The translations under genes and the position numbers were made by a program. Below the pieces are notes generated by a model. That model ran no database searches and had not been told where the DNA came from. It saw only the letters and a list, made by a program, of their open reading frames with translations. 64,000 nt of DNA from Lentisphaerota bacterium (GTDB lineage Bacteria > Verrucomicrobiota > Lentisphaeria > Victivallales > Victivallaceae). The stretch covers positions 274,356 through 338,355 of the forward strand of contig SUWD01000001.1 of the NCBI GenBank assembly GCA_015061685.1. Reading direction: 5' to 3'. Of this stretch, positions 1 through 7,688 are shown piece after piece; within the stretch, counting starts at the first letter, position 1, and the number at the start of each line of letters is the position of its first letter.

Positions 1-259
1 TCTCTTTTGAAAATCCGGTCGCTTCCGGAGCGAATCCGACACTGAAAAGCAATGGTTCATCACTGCCGTTGAGACGGATTTTGCCCGTAAAAGTCCTCTC
101 CAGATAGGATGACAACTCTTTTGCCGCCATGCTTTCAATATCCGACGGCTTATCCGGTACGCATATCCGGTAATTCAACCTTGCGGTAACCTCTTTCGCA
201 GATAATGCCATGCCGCCGGCAAGGATCATGCTCACAACACCTATGCGGAATATATTCAT
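1..259 (-). CDS. Secreted DUF4838 / GH67-N-like protein, N-terminal fragment
   Basis: Reading frame on the minus strand that starts at ATG 259 behind a GGGGGAG ribosome site and runs off the left edge, so only about 86 residues are seen. It begins with a short basic n-region and a hydrophobic segment (IGVVSMILAGGMALSA), a plausible signal peptide. A stretch then reads like the N-terminal domain of alpha-glucuronidase-type (GH67-N) and DUF4838 proteins: VPDKPSDIESMAAKELSSYL, followed by a small lysine/arginine-rich strand and LLFSVGFAPEA. Such proteins are abundant in Lentisphaerae and act on polysaccharides outside the cytoplasm. Catalytic regions are not in the window, so the enzyme activity is unknown. 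The family call is from pattern recognition only. Confidence 0.6.
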   Translation of the reverse strand, partial: MNIFRIGVVSMILAGGMALSAKEVTARLNYRICVPDKPSDIESMAAKELSSYLERTFTGKIRLNGSDEPLLFSVGFAPEATGFSKE

Positions 260-458
260 AAACTCCCCCATACCTTAAAATAATAATCAGGATGACAGAT
301 AATATACAGCAGAAAAGAAAAAAAGCAAAAAAATAAAAATTTTTTGAAAATTTTGTTAGGCATATAAAATAATTAAGATTCCCATAGCGTTATATGGTTG
401 GAAGCACCAAAAAAGGTGCAAGTGAAAAACCAATATAAAATAATGAAAGGGTATAAAA

Positions 459-743
459 ATGAAAAACACCACCAAACTTTTCACGCTCGCCGCCGTCATG
501 GTCATCGGTACTGCCGCATTCGCCGGTCCGGGACATCACCACAAACGTGACGGATTGGATCTGGCATACGGGATCGTCAATCTCGTCACCCAGGTCCTCA
601 ATCCCAACCGGACCGTGATCGTACCGCCGCCGCCGGTCAGAGTCGCCGAATACCGTCGCCCGGCTCCGCCGCCGCCCAAGCACCACAAACCCCAACCCCG
701 CAGGGTCGAACACCGCCCGGGAAATAACAAACACCGCCGCTGA
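459..743 (+). CDS. Small secreted His/Pro-rich protein, function unknown
   Basis: A 94-residue protein with a clear signal peptide (MKNTTKLFTLAAVMVIGTAAFA, cleavage probably after AFA). The mature part starts with GPGHHHKRD, has a short hydrophobic stretch (LAYGIVNLVTQVL), and ends in a low-complexity basic tail rich in proline, histidine and arginine (PPPP, PPPPKHHKP, NNKHRR). No family recognised. The GC-rich codon use fits neighbouring genes, a start-proximal GAAAGG ribosome site precedes the ATG, and a terminator follows directly, so it looks like a real monocistronic gene. The histidines could bind metal and the proline-rich tail could contact the cell wall, but both are speculation. Confidence 0.6.
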   Translation: MKNTTKLFTLAAVMVIGTAAFAGPGHHHKRDGLDLAYGIVNLVTQVLNPNRTVIVPPPPVRVAEYRRPAPPPPKHHKPQPRRVEHRPGNNKHRR

Positions 744-755
744 AACGGCAACCGG

Positions 756-790
756 GGAAGAAGCCGGAAAAGCTTCTTCCTCCTTTCTTT
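756..790 (+). terminator. Rho-independent terminator after the small secreted protein
   Basis: Perfect 9-bp stem GGAAGAAGC / GCTTCTTCC with a 7-base loop (756-780), followed by a pyrimidine run rich in T. It lies 13 bases after the stop codon at 743. Confidence 0.75.
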
Positions 791-828
791 TTTCCCGGCA
801 AAAGCATATATCCCATTTTCAAAAAATT

Positions 829-1248
829 GTTATTGTCTCATTTTTTGTGAAAAATCTTTCCTGCGGTGGTGCATTGCGGGCAATCTCTTTCTTCTCCAAA
901 AAATCTCCCTGCGGCCGCGGGAGAGCGGCCTCGCCGCTCGGGCTTCGCCCTCGGCGGTTGCAGTCGATTTTCCGGAGGCCTCGCTCTCCGCCATTCCGTG
1001 CGGCTTATGCCGTACTCATGACTGCGAGTAAGGCAGTCTTTGATTTTATGTTCAGTCATGTACGTCAGTACACTCCTGCTCATCCGCCTTGATTTGCCCG
1101 CGACCTTGCCTCACACTGCATCCACCGGTCGGATCGAATCCGTGTTTGCCGGTTTGACAAATCACAACTTATGTGATATGTTTTATACGTTAACAGAAAT
1201 GTTTGTTTATAAGTTCATGCTTGGGTTTCACAAAATTTGGGACATTTT
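829..1248 (+). mobile_element. MITE-like repeat, copy A (420 bp)
   Basis: First of five intact copies of an interspersed repeat (others at 1920, 24288, 33796 and 48433). Strand here means the direction of its internal promoter. Its ends are imperfect inverted repeats: GTTATTGTCTCATTTTTTG at 829 and, inverted, a GACAT...TTTCACAAAAT end at 1248. The 9-base direct repeat CAAAAAATT flanks it exactly (820-828 and 1249-1257). The interior has a GC-rich block with short hairpins (GGGC-GAA-GCCC and GCGGC-GAG-GCCGC types) and an AT-rich end with the promoter. There is no transposase-like reading frame. It is nearly identical to copy E over the full length. Confidence 0.85.
1154..1182 (+). promoter_or_regulatory. 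Outward promoter with palindromic spacer inside copy A
   Basis: TTGACA (1154-1159), 17 bases, TATGTT (1177-1182). The spacer contains the palindrome ATCAC-AACTTAT-GTGAT. It reads out of the element toward the Sel1-repeat gene at 1356. Confidence 0.65.
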
Positions 1249-1263
1249 CAAAAAATTTTAAAC

Positions 1264-1292
1264 TTGACAAACCTGATCTCCCATGCTATATT
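1264..1292 (+). promoter_or_regulatory. Promoter of the Sel1-repeat gene
   Basis: TTGACA (1264-1269), 17-base spacer, TATATT (1287-1292), 64 bases before the start codon. It lies just outside repeat copy A, so the gene does not depend on the repeat's promoter. Confidence 0.75.
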
Positions 1293-1355
1293 ATTTGGTA
1301 TATGTTGTGTAATGTGCAATAAATAAAACAATAAACAATCATTTCGGAGGTTATA

Positions 1356-1859
1356 ATGAAATTTTTTTCAAAACTGCTGGTTTGCGTGAGCCTGTTCTCC
1401 TGCATCGCCCTTTTCGCCAATGAAAACAATGTCAAAATCAAAGACTTCGATGCTGCCGCCCAGAAAGGCGATCCCCGCGCCCAGTACAACATGGGAGTTT
1501 TCTTCTTCGCCGGTGACGGCGTAAAACAGGATTATGAAACCGCTGTCAAATGGTTCCGCAAAGCCGCCGATCAGGGTTACGGTAATGCCCAGTGCTTCCT
1601 CGGTCTCTGCTACACTTTCGGCAGAGGCGTGAAACAGGATCATACCGAGGCGGTCAAATGGTTCCGCAAAGCCGCCGATCAGGGTGTCACCGAAGCCGAA
1701 TACAATCTCGGCTGGTGCTACGCCAACGGCAAAGGTGTTACCGCCGACAAGGATGAAGCCAAAAAATGGTACTCCAAAGCTGCCGAAAAAGGTCATACCA
1801 GAGCTGCTGAATTTATCAAATCCACCGAAGTCGTGGAAACCTATACTCCGAGCTACTGA
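1356..1859 (+). CDS. Secreted Sel1-like repeat protein
   Basis: A 167-residue protein with a signal peptide (MKFFSKLLVCVSLFSCIALFA) and three to four Sel1-like repeats of about 36 residues from position 30. Key motifs: AQYNMGVFFFAGDGVKQDYETA, AVKWFRKAADQG (twice) and LGWCYANGKGV. Sel1 repeats are alpha-helical pairs used for protein-protein contacts in the periplasm or at the surface. No catalytic residues are expected. The ATG follows TCGGAGG, a strong ribosome site. The gene stands alone between two inverted copies of the MITE-like repeat and has its own promoter and terminator. It ends with a short non-repeat tail (VVETYTPSY). Partner unknown. Confidence 0.85.
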   Translation: MKFFSKLLVCVSLFSCIALFANENNVKIKDFDAAAQKGDPRAQYNMGVFFFAGDGVKQDYETAVKWFRKAADQGYGNAQCFLGLCYTFGRGVKQDHTEAVKWFRKAADQGVTEAEYNLGWCYANGKGVTADKDEAKKWYSKAAEKGHTRAAEFIKSTEVVETYTPSY

Positions 1860-1884
1860 TATTCAGTTAACGAGCAAAAACATG

Positions 1885-1918
1885 ACCCCGACAGGATCTC
1901 CTGCCGGGGTTTTTCTTT
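1885..1918 (+). terminator. Terminator of the Sel1-repeat gene, hit by a repeat insertion
   Basis: Stem CCCCGaCAGGA / TCCTGcCGGGG followed by TTTTTCTTT. The T-run includes TTTTCTTTG (1911-1919), which is the target duplication of repeat copy B. Confidence 0.8.
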
Positions 1919-1919
1919 G

Positions 1920-2381
1920 ATAATGTCCCGAATTTTGTGAAACTCGTAACAGGAGCTTATAAACAAATATTTTTGTTAACGTATAAAACGTTATCACATA
2001 AGTTGTGATTTATCAAACCGGCAAGCACGGGTTCGATCTAACCGGTGGATGCAGTGTGAGGCAAGGTCGCAGACAAATCAAGGCGGATGAGCAGGAGTGT
2101 ACTGACGTACATGACTGAACATAAAATCAAAGACTGCCTTACTCGCAGTCATGAGTACGGCATAAGCCGCACGGAATGGCGGAGAGCGAGGAGTGGCAAC
2201 GGTAACGTTGCCACGGACAGCGTAAGCGAGGCCTCCGGAAAATCGACTGCAACCGCCGAGGGCGAAGCCCGAGCGGCGAGGCCGCTCTCCCGCGGCCGCA
2301 GGGAGATTTTTTGGAGAAGAAAGAGATTGCCCGCAATGCACCACCGCAGGAAAGATTTCTCACAAAAAATGAGACAATAAC
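1920..2381 (-). mobile_element. MITE-like repeat, copy B (462 bp)
   Basis: Longest copy, in opposite orientation to copy A. It begins ATAATGTCCCGAATTTTGTG and ends TTCT-CACAAAAAATGAGACAATAAC. The 9-base direct repeat TTTTCTTTG flanks it exactly (1911-1919 and 2382-2390). It differs from copies A and E by a 40-base extra segment (2191-2230) that contains a perfect 9-bp hairpin with a GTAA loop and is bounded by AGCGAG repeats. Insertion was into the T-run of the Sel1 gene terminator. Confidence 0.85.
1988..2016 (-). promoter_or_regulatory. Degraded outward promoter in copy B
   Basis: Same position as the promoter of the other copies, but changed to TTGATA-17-TAACGT on the minus strand. The spacer palindrome is intact. 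Probably weak. It would read antisense into the Sel1 gene. Confidence 0.4.
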
Positions 2382-2439
2382 TTTTCTTTGTCTGTTTTCT
2401 GCCGCAAATAAAAATTTTTCATTTTTTTTGAAAATCCGC

Positions 2440-2468
2440 TTGCTTTTGTTGCAAATAAATGTTATATT
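2440..2468 (+). promoter_or_regulatory. Promoter of perR-rbr
   Basis: TTGCTT (2440-2445), 17 bases, TATATT (2463-2468), 38 bases before the perR start codon. A PerR box could overlap it, but none was clear by eye. Confidence 0.65.
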
Positions 2469-2506
2469 CAATTAAATTCAAAATAAAAAATACAAAAGAG
2501 TCCGAA

Positions 2507-2941
2507 ATGGAAAAACAGCGACAGGAAAATTTCACCCGGATATGCCGGGAATTCAAGTGGAAATGCACTCCGCAGCGGCTTGCCGTTTATGAATGCGTCT
2601 GCGATAACCGCTGTCATCCGGATGTGGATTCTGTCTGGGCAACCGTTAAAAAACAGCTGCCGACCGTTACCAGAGAGAGCGTTTACCGGATACTCAATGA
2701 ATTCGCCGGACATGATCTCATCTGGCGTCTGGATCATGTCAACAGTGCCAGATATGACAGCAATCCAGTGCCGCACGGTCACTTTATCTGCGAAAATTGC
2801 GGCATGATCGCTGATTTCGCACTTAATGAAGATGTCTCTGTTTTCGCCGGAAAAATTCCGGGGGATGTACGGCACATGGAGATCCGGTTCACCGGATTGT
2901 GCAATCAATGCAGTCAGGCGGAAAATATTCCGCTAAATTAA
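2507..2941 (+). CDS. perR: PerR-type peroxide-sensing Fur-family repressor
   Basis: A 144-residue Fur-family protein. The ATG at 2507 is chosen over an upstream in-frame start because it matches the family start and is preceded by AAGAG. Residues expected for the PerR metal-sensing site fall almost exactly where they do in Bacillus subtilis PerR: His37, Asp84, His90, His92 and Asp103. The structural zinc site is formed by two CxxC pairs, C95/C98 and C132/C135. The winged helix lies at about residues 15-75 (TPQRLAVYE, TVTRESVYRILNE). The neighbouring downstream gene is rubrerythrin, a classic PerR target, 48 bases away and probably co-transcribed. Function: metal-dependent repression lifted by H2O2 oxidation of the site histidines (known for the family). 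The PerR rather than Fur assignment rests on Asp103 and context. Confidence 0.85.
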   Translation: MEKQRQENFTRICREFKWKCTPQRLAVYECVCDNRCHPDVDSVWATVKKQLPTVTRESVYRILNEFAGHDLIWRLDHVNSARYDSNPVPHGHFICENCGMIADFALNEDVSVFAGKIPGDVRHMEIRFTGLCNQCSQAENIPLN

Positions 2942-2989
2942 AATAACAACTGGGATCAATGATCCCGCAATAAAAAAAAGGGAAATATT

Positions 2990-3523
2990 ATGGAACTCAA
3001 AGGAAGCAAAACTGCCGCCAATCTCGCCTACGCCTTCGCCGGTGAATCACAGGCGCGCAACAAGTACACCTACTTCGCATCCAAAGCACGCAAAGAGGGT
3101 TATGAGCAGATCGCCGCCATCTTTGAAGCTACCGCCAACAACGAAAAAGAACATGCCAAACTCTGGTTCAAAGCTCTCGACGGTATCGGCGACACGTTGA
3201 CCAACCTCAAAGCCGCCGCCGCCGGTGAAAATGAGGAGTGGACCCAGATGTACCGCGAATTCGCTGAAGTCGCCGAAGCTGAAGGCTTCTCCGATATCGC
3301 CCGTCAATTCGCCCGGGTCGCCGAAATCGAAAAACGCCACGAAGCCCGCTACAACAAGCTCGTCGAAAATATGGAAAAAGGCGAAGTCTATGTGAAAACC
3401 GCCCCCAACCGCTGGGAATGCCGCAACTGCGGTCACATCCACATCGGTGAAAAAGCTCCGGAAGTTTGCCCCACCTGCAAACATCCGCAGTCCTACTTTG
3501 AGATCGAAGCGGTCAACTACTGA
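2990..3523 (+). CDS. rbr: Rubrerythrin (peroxide-reducing diiron protein)
   Basis: A 177-residue rubrerythrin. The N-terminal four-helix bundle holds the diiron ligands (GESQARNKY near residue 19, NNEKEH at 51-55, EIEKRHEAR around 112-120). The C-terminal rubredoxin-like domain has C144/C147 and C160/C163 (CRNCG, CPTC). It reduces hydrogen peroxide to water with electrons from a rubredoxin or NADH system in the cytoplasm, a typical defence of anaerobes. It follows perR by 48 bases with a GGGAAA ribosome site and is followed by a strong terminator, so perR-rbr is probably one self-regulated unit. Full length for the classical family. Confidence 0.95.
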   Translation: MELKGSKTAANLAYAFAGESQARNKYTYFASKARKEGYEQIAAIFEATANNEKEHAKLWFKALDGIGDTLTNLKAAAAGENEEWTQMYREFAEVAEAEGFSDIARQFARVAEIEKRHEARYNKLVENMEKGEVYVKTAPNRWECRNCGHIHIGEKAPEVCPTCKHPQSYFEIEAVNY

Positions 3524-3540
3524 TCGATCCTGAAACTTCA

Positions 3541-3578
3541 TACCGGGCAGGGAAAATCCCCTGTCCGGTATATTTTTA
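3541..3578 (+). terminator. Terminator of perR-rbr
   Basis: Stem TACCGGgCAGGG / CCCCTGtCCGGTA with an AAAAT loop (3541-3570), followed by TATTTTTAT. Confidence 0.85.
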
Positions 3579-3602
3579 TCCCCGGATTATACTGAAATAA
3601 AC

Positions 3603-3631
3603 TTGAAAAATCCCATGTCCGGAGGTATATT
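3603..3631 (+). promoter_or_regulatory. Promoter of the GH3-SDR operon
   Basis: TTGAAA (3603-3608), 17 bases, TATATT (3626-3631), 44 bases before the ATG at 3676. Confidence 0.75.
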
Positions 3632-3675
3632 CCGGCAAGTGAATATTTCCGAACAATACACAGGAGAGTTTTATT

Positions 3676-5307
3676 ATGCCTTTCGCACTTTCAGCAGAAG
3701 CTTTGCAATGGGTGGATTCAGTATTTTCCAGTTTGACCTTTGAAGAAAAAATCGCCCAGCTTCTCCACCCCATCGGCGGTCAGCGGTCACTTGAAGATTG
3801 GGAAAAACTGCTGAAAAAAGTCCCTGTCGGAGCAATTTTCTGGAACAAGGTCAATCCGGATGAGTTTGAAAAACTTGCCCGGGATCTCCAGAGCATCAGC
3901 AAAGTGCCTGTCATCATGTCCGGTGATCTGGAGCATGGAGCATTGACCCTGACCGGAAAATGTACTGTCTTCTCCGATCTCATGTCCTTCGGTGCCTGCA
4001 ACAACCCGGAATATGTCCGCCAAATGGCACGCATTACCGCTCTGGAATCCCGTTCCAGAGGACTCCACTGGGCATTGGCTCCGGTCATCGACCTCAACCT
4101 CAACCCGGAAAATCCGATTACCAATACCCGGGCATTCGGGGATGATCCGGATAAAATCATTCCGCTTTTCCGGGCATTCATCGAGGGCATCCAGCAGGAT
4201 GGTTTGCTTGCGGCATGCTGTAAACACTTCCCCGGCGACGGCGTGGACAACCGGGATCAGCACATGCTCACCAGTATAAATTCTCTGCCCTTTGACCAGT
4301 GGCAGCAGCTCTACGGCAGAGTGTGGAAAGAAGCGATCGCAGCCGGGACATTCTCCGTCATGGCAGGTCATATCTCGCTGCCGGACTATCAGGGGTGTCA
4401 GGATGATCCGGATTCCGCAATGCCGGCGACACTTTCCAGAGAACTGCAAACAGATCTTCTGCGTAATGAATTGGGATTCAAGGGGGTATTGGTTTCCGAC
4501 GCCTTCCCGATGGTGGGATTCACCAGCAGACTGCCGGAAAAAGATCTGGGCTGGACCAATATTCAGAACGGTTCGGATTCGCTGCTTTTCGCCGATCCGG
4601 AAAAGGATTTCGAATTTCTCCTGCGGGCAGTGGATGAGGGCAAACTTACCGAAGAAAGGATCAATGAATCCGTCAAACGTCTCCTCACTATGAAAGCCGC
4701 TCTCAATCTCCATAAAGATTGTTTCGCTCCGGCATTGACCGGTGAAGATCTTGCCCGGCATCAGCAATTCGCCGAAAAAATCGCCGATGAAGCCGTCTGC
4801 GTAATAAGAGAAAACAAAGAGGTCGTCCCCGTTGCCAAAGAGAAATTGCAGAAAGTTCTGACCATTTCTCTGCTCCGCAATGACCACGTCCTGCCCGATC
4901 CCGATCTGGAAACCGTCGATGCCGAATTGCGGGCAAGAGGCATCCACGTCGATCACCTGCGGAATCCGGAACGGAGAATAATCAGCGAAATCTACGGAAA
5001 ATATGACCGGATCTTTATCAATATCCCCAGTTTGAGCCATGCAAATTTATCTTTGCAGCTCACCGGTAATCAGATGATGTTTTTCTGGCATTACCGCTTC
5101 AATGATCTGAAAAACAAATTCGTTTTCACCTCATTCGGCACGCCTTACACCTTGTATTATCAGCCGTATCTGGACAATCTGATCTGCGTTTGGGGCATTT
5201 CGCAGGTCTCCCAGAAAGCCGCCGTCAGAGCGTGGCTGGGCGAAATCCCGATGAATGGCAAAATGCCCGTCCGGCCGCACAAAACCAGAATCAAACGTTA
5301 TGAGTAA
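3676..5307 (+). CDS. Glycoside hydrolase family 3, beta-N-acetylhexosaminidase-like
   Basis: A 543-residue GH3 enzyme without a signal peptide. The N-terminal TIM barrel carries the NagZ-like motif KHFPGDG (183-189) followed by DNRDQH. The catalytic nucleophile is Asp275 in VLVSDAFPM. A shorter alpha/beta C-terminal domain follows (from about residue 370). NagZ-type enzymes use the His-Asp pair of the KHFPG loop as acid/base to remove terminal N-acetylglucosamine, for example in peptidoglycan recycling. Here the loop ends in DG rather than the usual HG, so the substrate may differ. The start is supported by ACAGGAG upstream. The gene overlaps the following SDR gene by 8 bases, so the two are translationally coupled. 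Cytoplasmic location is inferred. Confidence 0.85.
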   Translation: MPFALSAEALQWVDSVFSSLTFEEKIAQLLHPIGGQRSLEDWEKLLKKVPVGAIFWNKVNPDEFEKLARDLQSISKVPVIMSGDLEHGALTLTGKCTVFSDLMSFGACNNPEYVRQMARITALESRSRGLHWALAPVIDLNLNPENPITNTRAFGDDPDKIIPLFRAFIEGIQQDGLLAACCKHFPGDGVDNRDQHMLTSINSLPFDQWQQLYGRVWKEAIAAGTFSVMAGHISLPDYQGCQDDPDSAMPATLSRELQTDLLRNELGFKGVLVSDAFPMVGFTSRLPEKDLGWTNIQNGSDSLLFADPEKDFEFLLRAVDEGKLTEERINESVKRLLTMKAALNLHKDCFAPALTGEDLARHQQFAEKIADEAVCVIRENKEVVPVAKEKLQKVLTISLLRNDHVLPDPDLETVDAELRARGIHVDHLRNPERRIISEIYGKYDRIFINIPSLSHANLSLQLTGNQMMFFWHYRFNDLKNKFVFTSFGTPYTLYYQPYLDNLICVWGISQVSQKAAVRAWLGEIPMNGKMPVRPHKTRIKRYE

Positions 5308-6037
5308 CTCTATGGAAAAGAATAAAACTGTCATTCTTACCGGTGCCGGAGGCGGCATCGGCAGTGCCATCGCCGAAAAACTGGCTCAGGAAAAAATGAA
5401 TATCGTCCTTTTCGGCGGAAACAATCCGGAAAAACTTGCCAAAACCAGAGAAACCGTGGAAAAATACGGTGCTTCCGCATTGGTTCTGCCCGGAAACCTC
5501 ACCGATGAAAATTTCATCATTCAGGCGGTGGAAAAGGTCAAAGAAAAATTCGGCGGTACCGATATCCTCATCAACAATGCCGGAGTCGCTCAAAGCACCG
5601 CTCTGGAAGATATCACCATGGAGGAATTTGACCGGATCATGGCGATCAATTTCCGGGCCCCTTTCATGCTCACGCAGAAACTTCTGCCCATGCTCAAAGC
5701 TTCTTCAGCGGCAACCGTAATCAATATCGCTTCCGTAGTCGCCCACGCCGGATACCCGCTGCAAAGCGTCTATACTGCCAGTAAGCACGCCCTGCTCGGA
5801 TTCACCAAAAGCCTTGCCAGAGAATACTATAAAGATAATATCCGTGTTCATGCCATCTGTCCCGGCGGCGTATATACCGATATGGTAAAAATTTCCCGTC
5901 CGGATCTCTCTGCCGACGGCATGATAATGCCGGAAGAAATCGCTGAAATCGTCCACTTCTTCCTCGCTCACCGGGGCAATGCCGTGATCGACGAGATCCT
6001 CGTACACCGGGTGAATAAAGAGCCTTTCCTCGTTTGA
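5300..6037 (+). CDS. Short-chain dehydrogenase/reductase, FabG-like
   Basis: A 245-residue SDR. Nucleotide-binding TGAGGGIG near residue 12, NNAG at about 93, catalytic Ser in IASVV, YxxxK as YTASK, and a PGG motif for the cofactor. The start at 5300 overlaps the GH3 stop codon. A second ATG at 5312 is possible and gives a start closer to the Rossmann strand. The family reduces or oxidises sugars, alcohols or ketoacyl groups with NAD(P)H. Coupling with the glycosidase suggests action on a released sugar, but that is inference. No terminator is visible before the convergent lipoprotein gene whose stop is 18 bases away. Confidence 0.85.
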   Translation: MSNSMEKNKTVILTGAGGGIGSAIAEKLAQEKMNIVLFGGNNPEKLAKTRETVEKYGASALVLPGNLTDENFIIQAVEKVKEKFGGTDILINNAGVAQSTALEDITMEEFDRIMAINFRAPFMLTQKLLPMLKASSAATVINIASVVAHAGYPLQSVYTASKHALLGFTKSLAREYYKDNIRVHAICPGGVYTDMVKISRPDLSADGMIMPEEIAEIVHFFLAHRGNAVIDEILVHRVNKEPFLV

Positions 6038-6055
6038 GGAAAAGCAGGCGGATTT

Positions 6056-6544
6056 TTATTTTCCGCTGTTGTAACGGATGAATTCAGCCCGGATAATGCG
6101 GGTGAAGTTGTTGGAACTGCCTGCCGTCGTGGAAGTACGGTTGCGATTGGTATTGACAAAATTGCGGTCAACATCCTCGTAGAGCTGCTTCCAGTTGCCC
6201 TCGGTGGTGTCATAATCGTAGGCAGTCATAAAAGCCGGATTGGCAGCCGGAGCATTATCATCGGCAGTAACTTGATGTTCAACGATCAAAATGGCATCAG
6301 CTCCGCACTGAGCGGCTTTGTCCCGGAGTTTTTCGATCATCCGGTCACGGCTGACATCCTGATAATTGCCGCTCGCTGTGGCGGTACCAAGCACAGTGTA
6401 ACTGCGGGTGATCCGGGCGGAATCGGTGAAAACCGCAATCTGGGCGTCACTCTCCCGGACACCGGCAGTAGTGCCGGAGTATTCAATATTCACACATCCG
6501 CAGAAAAATGCGGCAGCGGCGATAAAAGCAAACAGTTTTTTCAT
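6056..6544 (-). CDS. Lipoprotein, function unknown
   Basis: A 162-residue protein with a lipoprotein signal (MKKLFAFIAAAAFFCGC, lipobox F-C-G-C, lipidated Cys about residue 17). The middle part (SYTVLGTATASGNYQ, then an amphipathic helix and CGADAILIVEHQV) resembles small YbjQ/DUF4156-like domains in which a helix rich in charged residues precedes a hydrophobic strand ending in a conserved GADA motif. The C-terminal third is polar and low in structure. It is transcribed from its own promoter divergent from dapA. Ribosome site GAAAGGAT precedes the ATG. Location is probably the outer membrane, facing the periplasm. Role unknown. Confidence 0.7.
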   Translation of the reverse strand: MKKLFAFIAAAAFFCGCVNIEYSGTTAGVRESDAQIAVFTDSARITRSYTVLGTATASGNYQDVSRDRMIEKLRDKAAQCGADAILIVEHQVTADDNAPAANPAFMTAYDYDTTEGNWKQLYEDVDRNFVNTNRNRTSTTAGSSNNFTRIIRAEFIRYNSGK

Positions 6545-6601
6545 AACAGGTACGATCCTTTCAAATGTCTGAAAATACCGGAATACGGTTTCTTTATTTA
6601 T

Positions 6602-6630
6602 AAAATAGTCTTTAAGAGGTGATTTTTCAA
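6602..6630 (-). promoter_or_regulatory. Promoter of the lipoprotein gene
   Basis: On the minus strand: TTGAAA, 17 bases, TATTTT. It lies 10 bases from the divergent dapA promoter, so the two may share regulation. Confidence 0.65.
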
Positions 6631-6640
6631 GCTATTGTAT

Positions 6641-6669
6641 TTGATTTTCTCGTATGATGGCATTATTTT
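6641..6669 (+). promoter_or_regulatory. Promoter of dapA
   Basis: TTGATT (6641-6646), 17 bases, TATTTT (6664-6669), 45 bases before the dapA start at 6714. The upstream in-frame start at 6654 lies within this promoter and is rejected. Confidence 0.65.
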
Positions 6670-6713
6670 ATATTGATGGACATACTTTTCACAACCAAAA
6701 ACAGGAAAATCTT

Positions 6714-7583
6714 ATGAATCTGCAAGGTGTTTATACTGCGTTGGCGACGCCCTTTTGCAACGGCAAAGTCGATTACAAAGCTTTTGAAGAACTTCTGGAA
6801 CGTCAGATCGCCGGTAAAGTCGCCGGTGTCGTCCCGGTCGGTACCACCGGAGAATCACCCACGCTCTCCATGGAGGAACATACCGAAGTTATCGCCAAAA
6901 CCGTGGAGATCGTCAATGGCCGCTGTCAGGTCATCGCCGGAAGCGGTGCGAATTCCACCGAAGAAGCGATCCATCTGACCATCGAAGCCAAAGCCGCCGG
7001 TGCCGATGCTTCTTTGCAGGTGACTCCCTACTACAACAAACCTACCCAGGAGGGCATTTACCGTCACTTCTCCGTGATCGCTGAAAAAAGCCAGCTCCCG
7101 GTGGTGCTTTACAACGTCCCCGGACGTGCCGGTGTCCCCATCGCCGTGGAAACCATCGCCCGTCTCGCTGAAAACCCGTTGATGGTCGCAGTCAAAGAAG
7201 CCGGCGGCAGCGTTGACCGGGTCTCCGCAATCAAAAATGCCTGTGACATCACCGTTTTAAGCGGCGATGATTCCCTGACTTTGCCGATGATGGCAGTCGG
7301 TGCCTCCGGTATCATCAGTGTGGCATCCAATATCATTCCCGGCGAATTGTCCGAAATGGTCGCTCTGGCTCTCAAAGGTGATTTTGTTTCCGCTCTTGCT
7401 TATCATCAGAAATATTACGAACTTTTCCGTGATCTTTTCATCGAGAGCAATCCCATCCCGGTCAAAGCCGCCATGGCTCTGCGGGGAGAGATCGCCTGCG
7501 AATACCGCCTGCCGCTTTGTGAATTGAGTGCCGCCCATCTGGAAGCTCTGACCGCTACACTCAAAAAATGCGGTACTCTCTGA
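6714..7583 (+). CDS. dapA: 4-hydroxy-tetrahydrodipicolinate synthase
   Basis: A 289-residue TIM-barrel lyase of the DapA/NAL family. GTTGE at 43-47, catalytic Tyr133 in YNVPGR, and Schiff-base Lys161 in VAVKEAGG are all present, as is YYNKPTQEG around 106. It condenses pyruvate with aspartate semialdehyde in the lysine and diaminopimelate pathway. The start at ATG 6714 is chosen because of ACAGGAAA upstream and the family start MNLQG-VYTALATPF. YNVPGR and the GTTGE motif favour DapA over sialic-acid lyase. Monocistronic: own promoter and a palindrome 10 bases after the stop. Confidence 0.92.
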   Translation: MNLQGVYTALATPFCNGKVDYKAFEELLERQIAGKVAGVVPVGTTGESPTLSMEEHTEVIAKTVEIVNGRCQVIAGSGANSTEEAIHLTIEAKAAGADASLQVTPYYNKPTQEGIYRHFSVIAEKSQLPVVLYNVPGRAGVPIAVETIARLAENPLMVAVKEAGGSVDRVSAIKNACDITVLSGDDSLTLPMMAVGASGIISVASNIIPGELSEMVALALKGDFVSALAYHQKYYELFRDLFIESNPIPVKAAMALRGEIACEYRLPLCELSAAHLEALTATLKKCGTL

Positions 7584-7593
7584 AAATAAAATG

Positions 7594-7609
7594 ATTCTGC
7601 CGGCAGAAT
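7594..7609 (+). terminator. Palindrome after dapA, weak terminator
   Basis: Perfect palindrome ATTCTGCC-GGCAGAAT followed by GATTTT. The T-run is short. Confidence 0.4.
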
Positions 7610-7688
7610 GATTTTGCCGGAACACGGTTTGACGGCATGGGGATTGATCCTGCAGTCAAACCTTTGATCTTTCGAGTGAGGAAGTTTT

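Noticed and set aside
1154..1182. CRP/FNR-type site in the repeat's promoter spacer
   Set aside because: The palindrome is TCACA-N5-TGTGA, the reverse order of the CRP consensus TGTGA-N6-TCACA, so it is left as an unassigned operator.
829..2381. Composite transposon made of copies A and B
   Set aside because: The two copies have different 9-base target duplications, so they inserted independently.
3787..5040. 417-codon frame opposite the GH3 gene
   Set aside because: Shadow frame; the GH3 gene has all catalytic motifs and a promoter and ribosome site.
7610..7688. SAM or cobalamin riboswitch before the MFS-methyltransferase operon
   Set aside because: The stretch is short and has none of the conserved cores I know.
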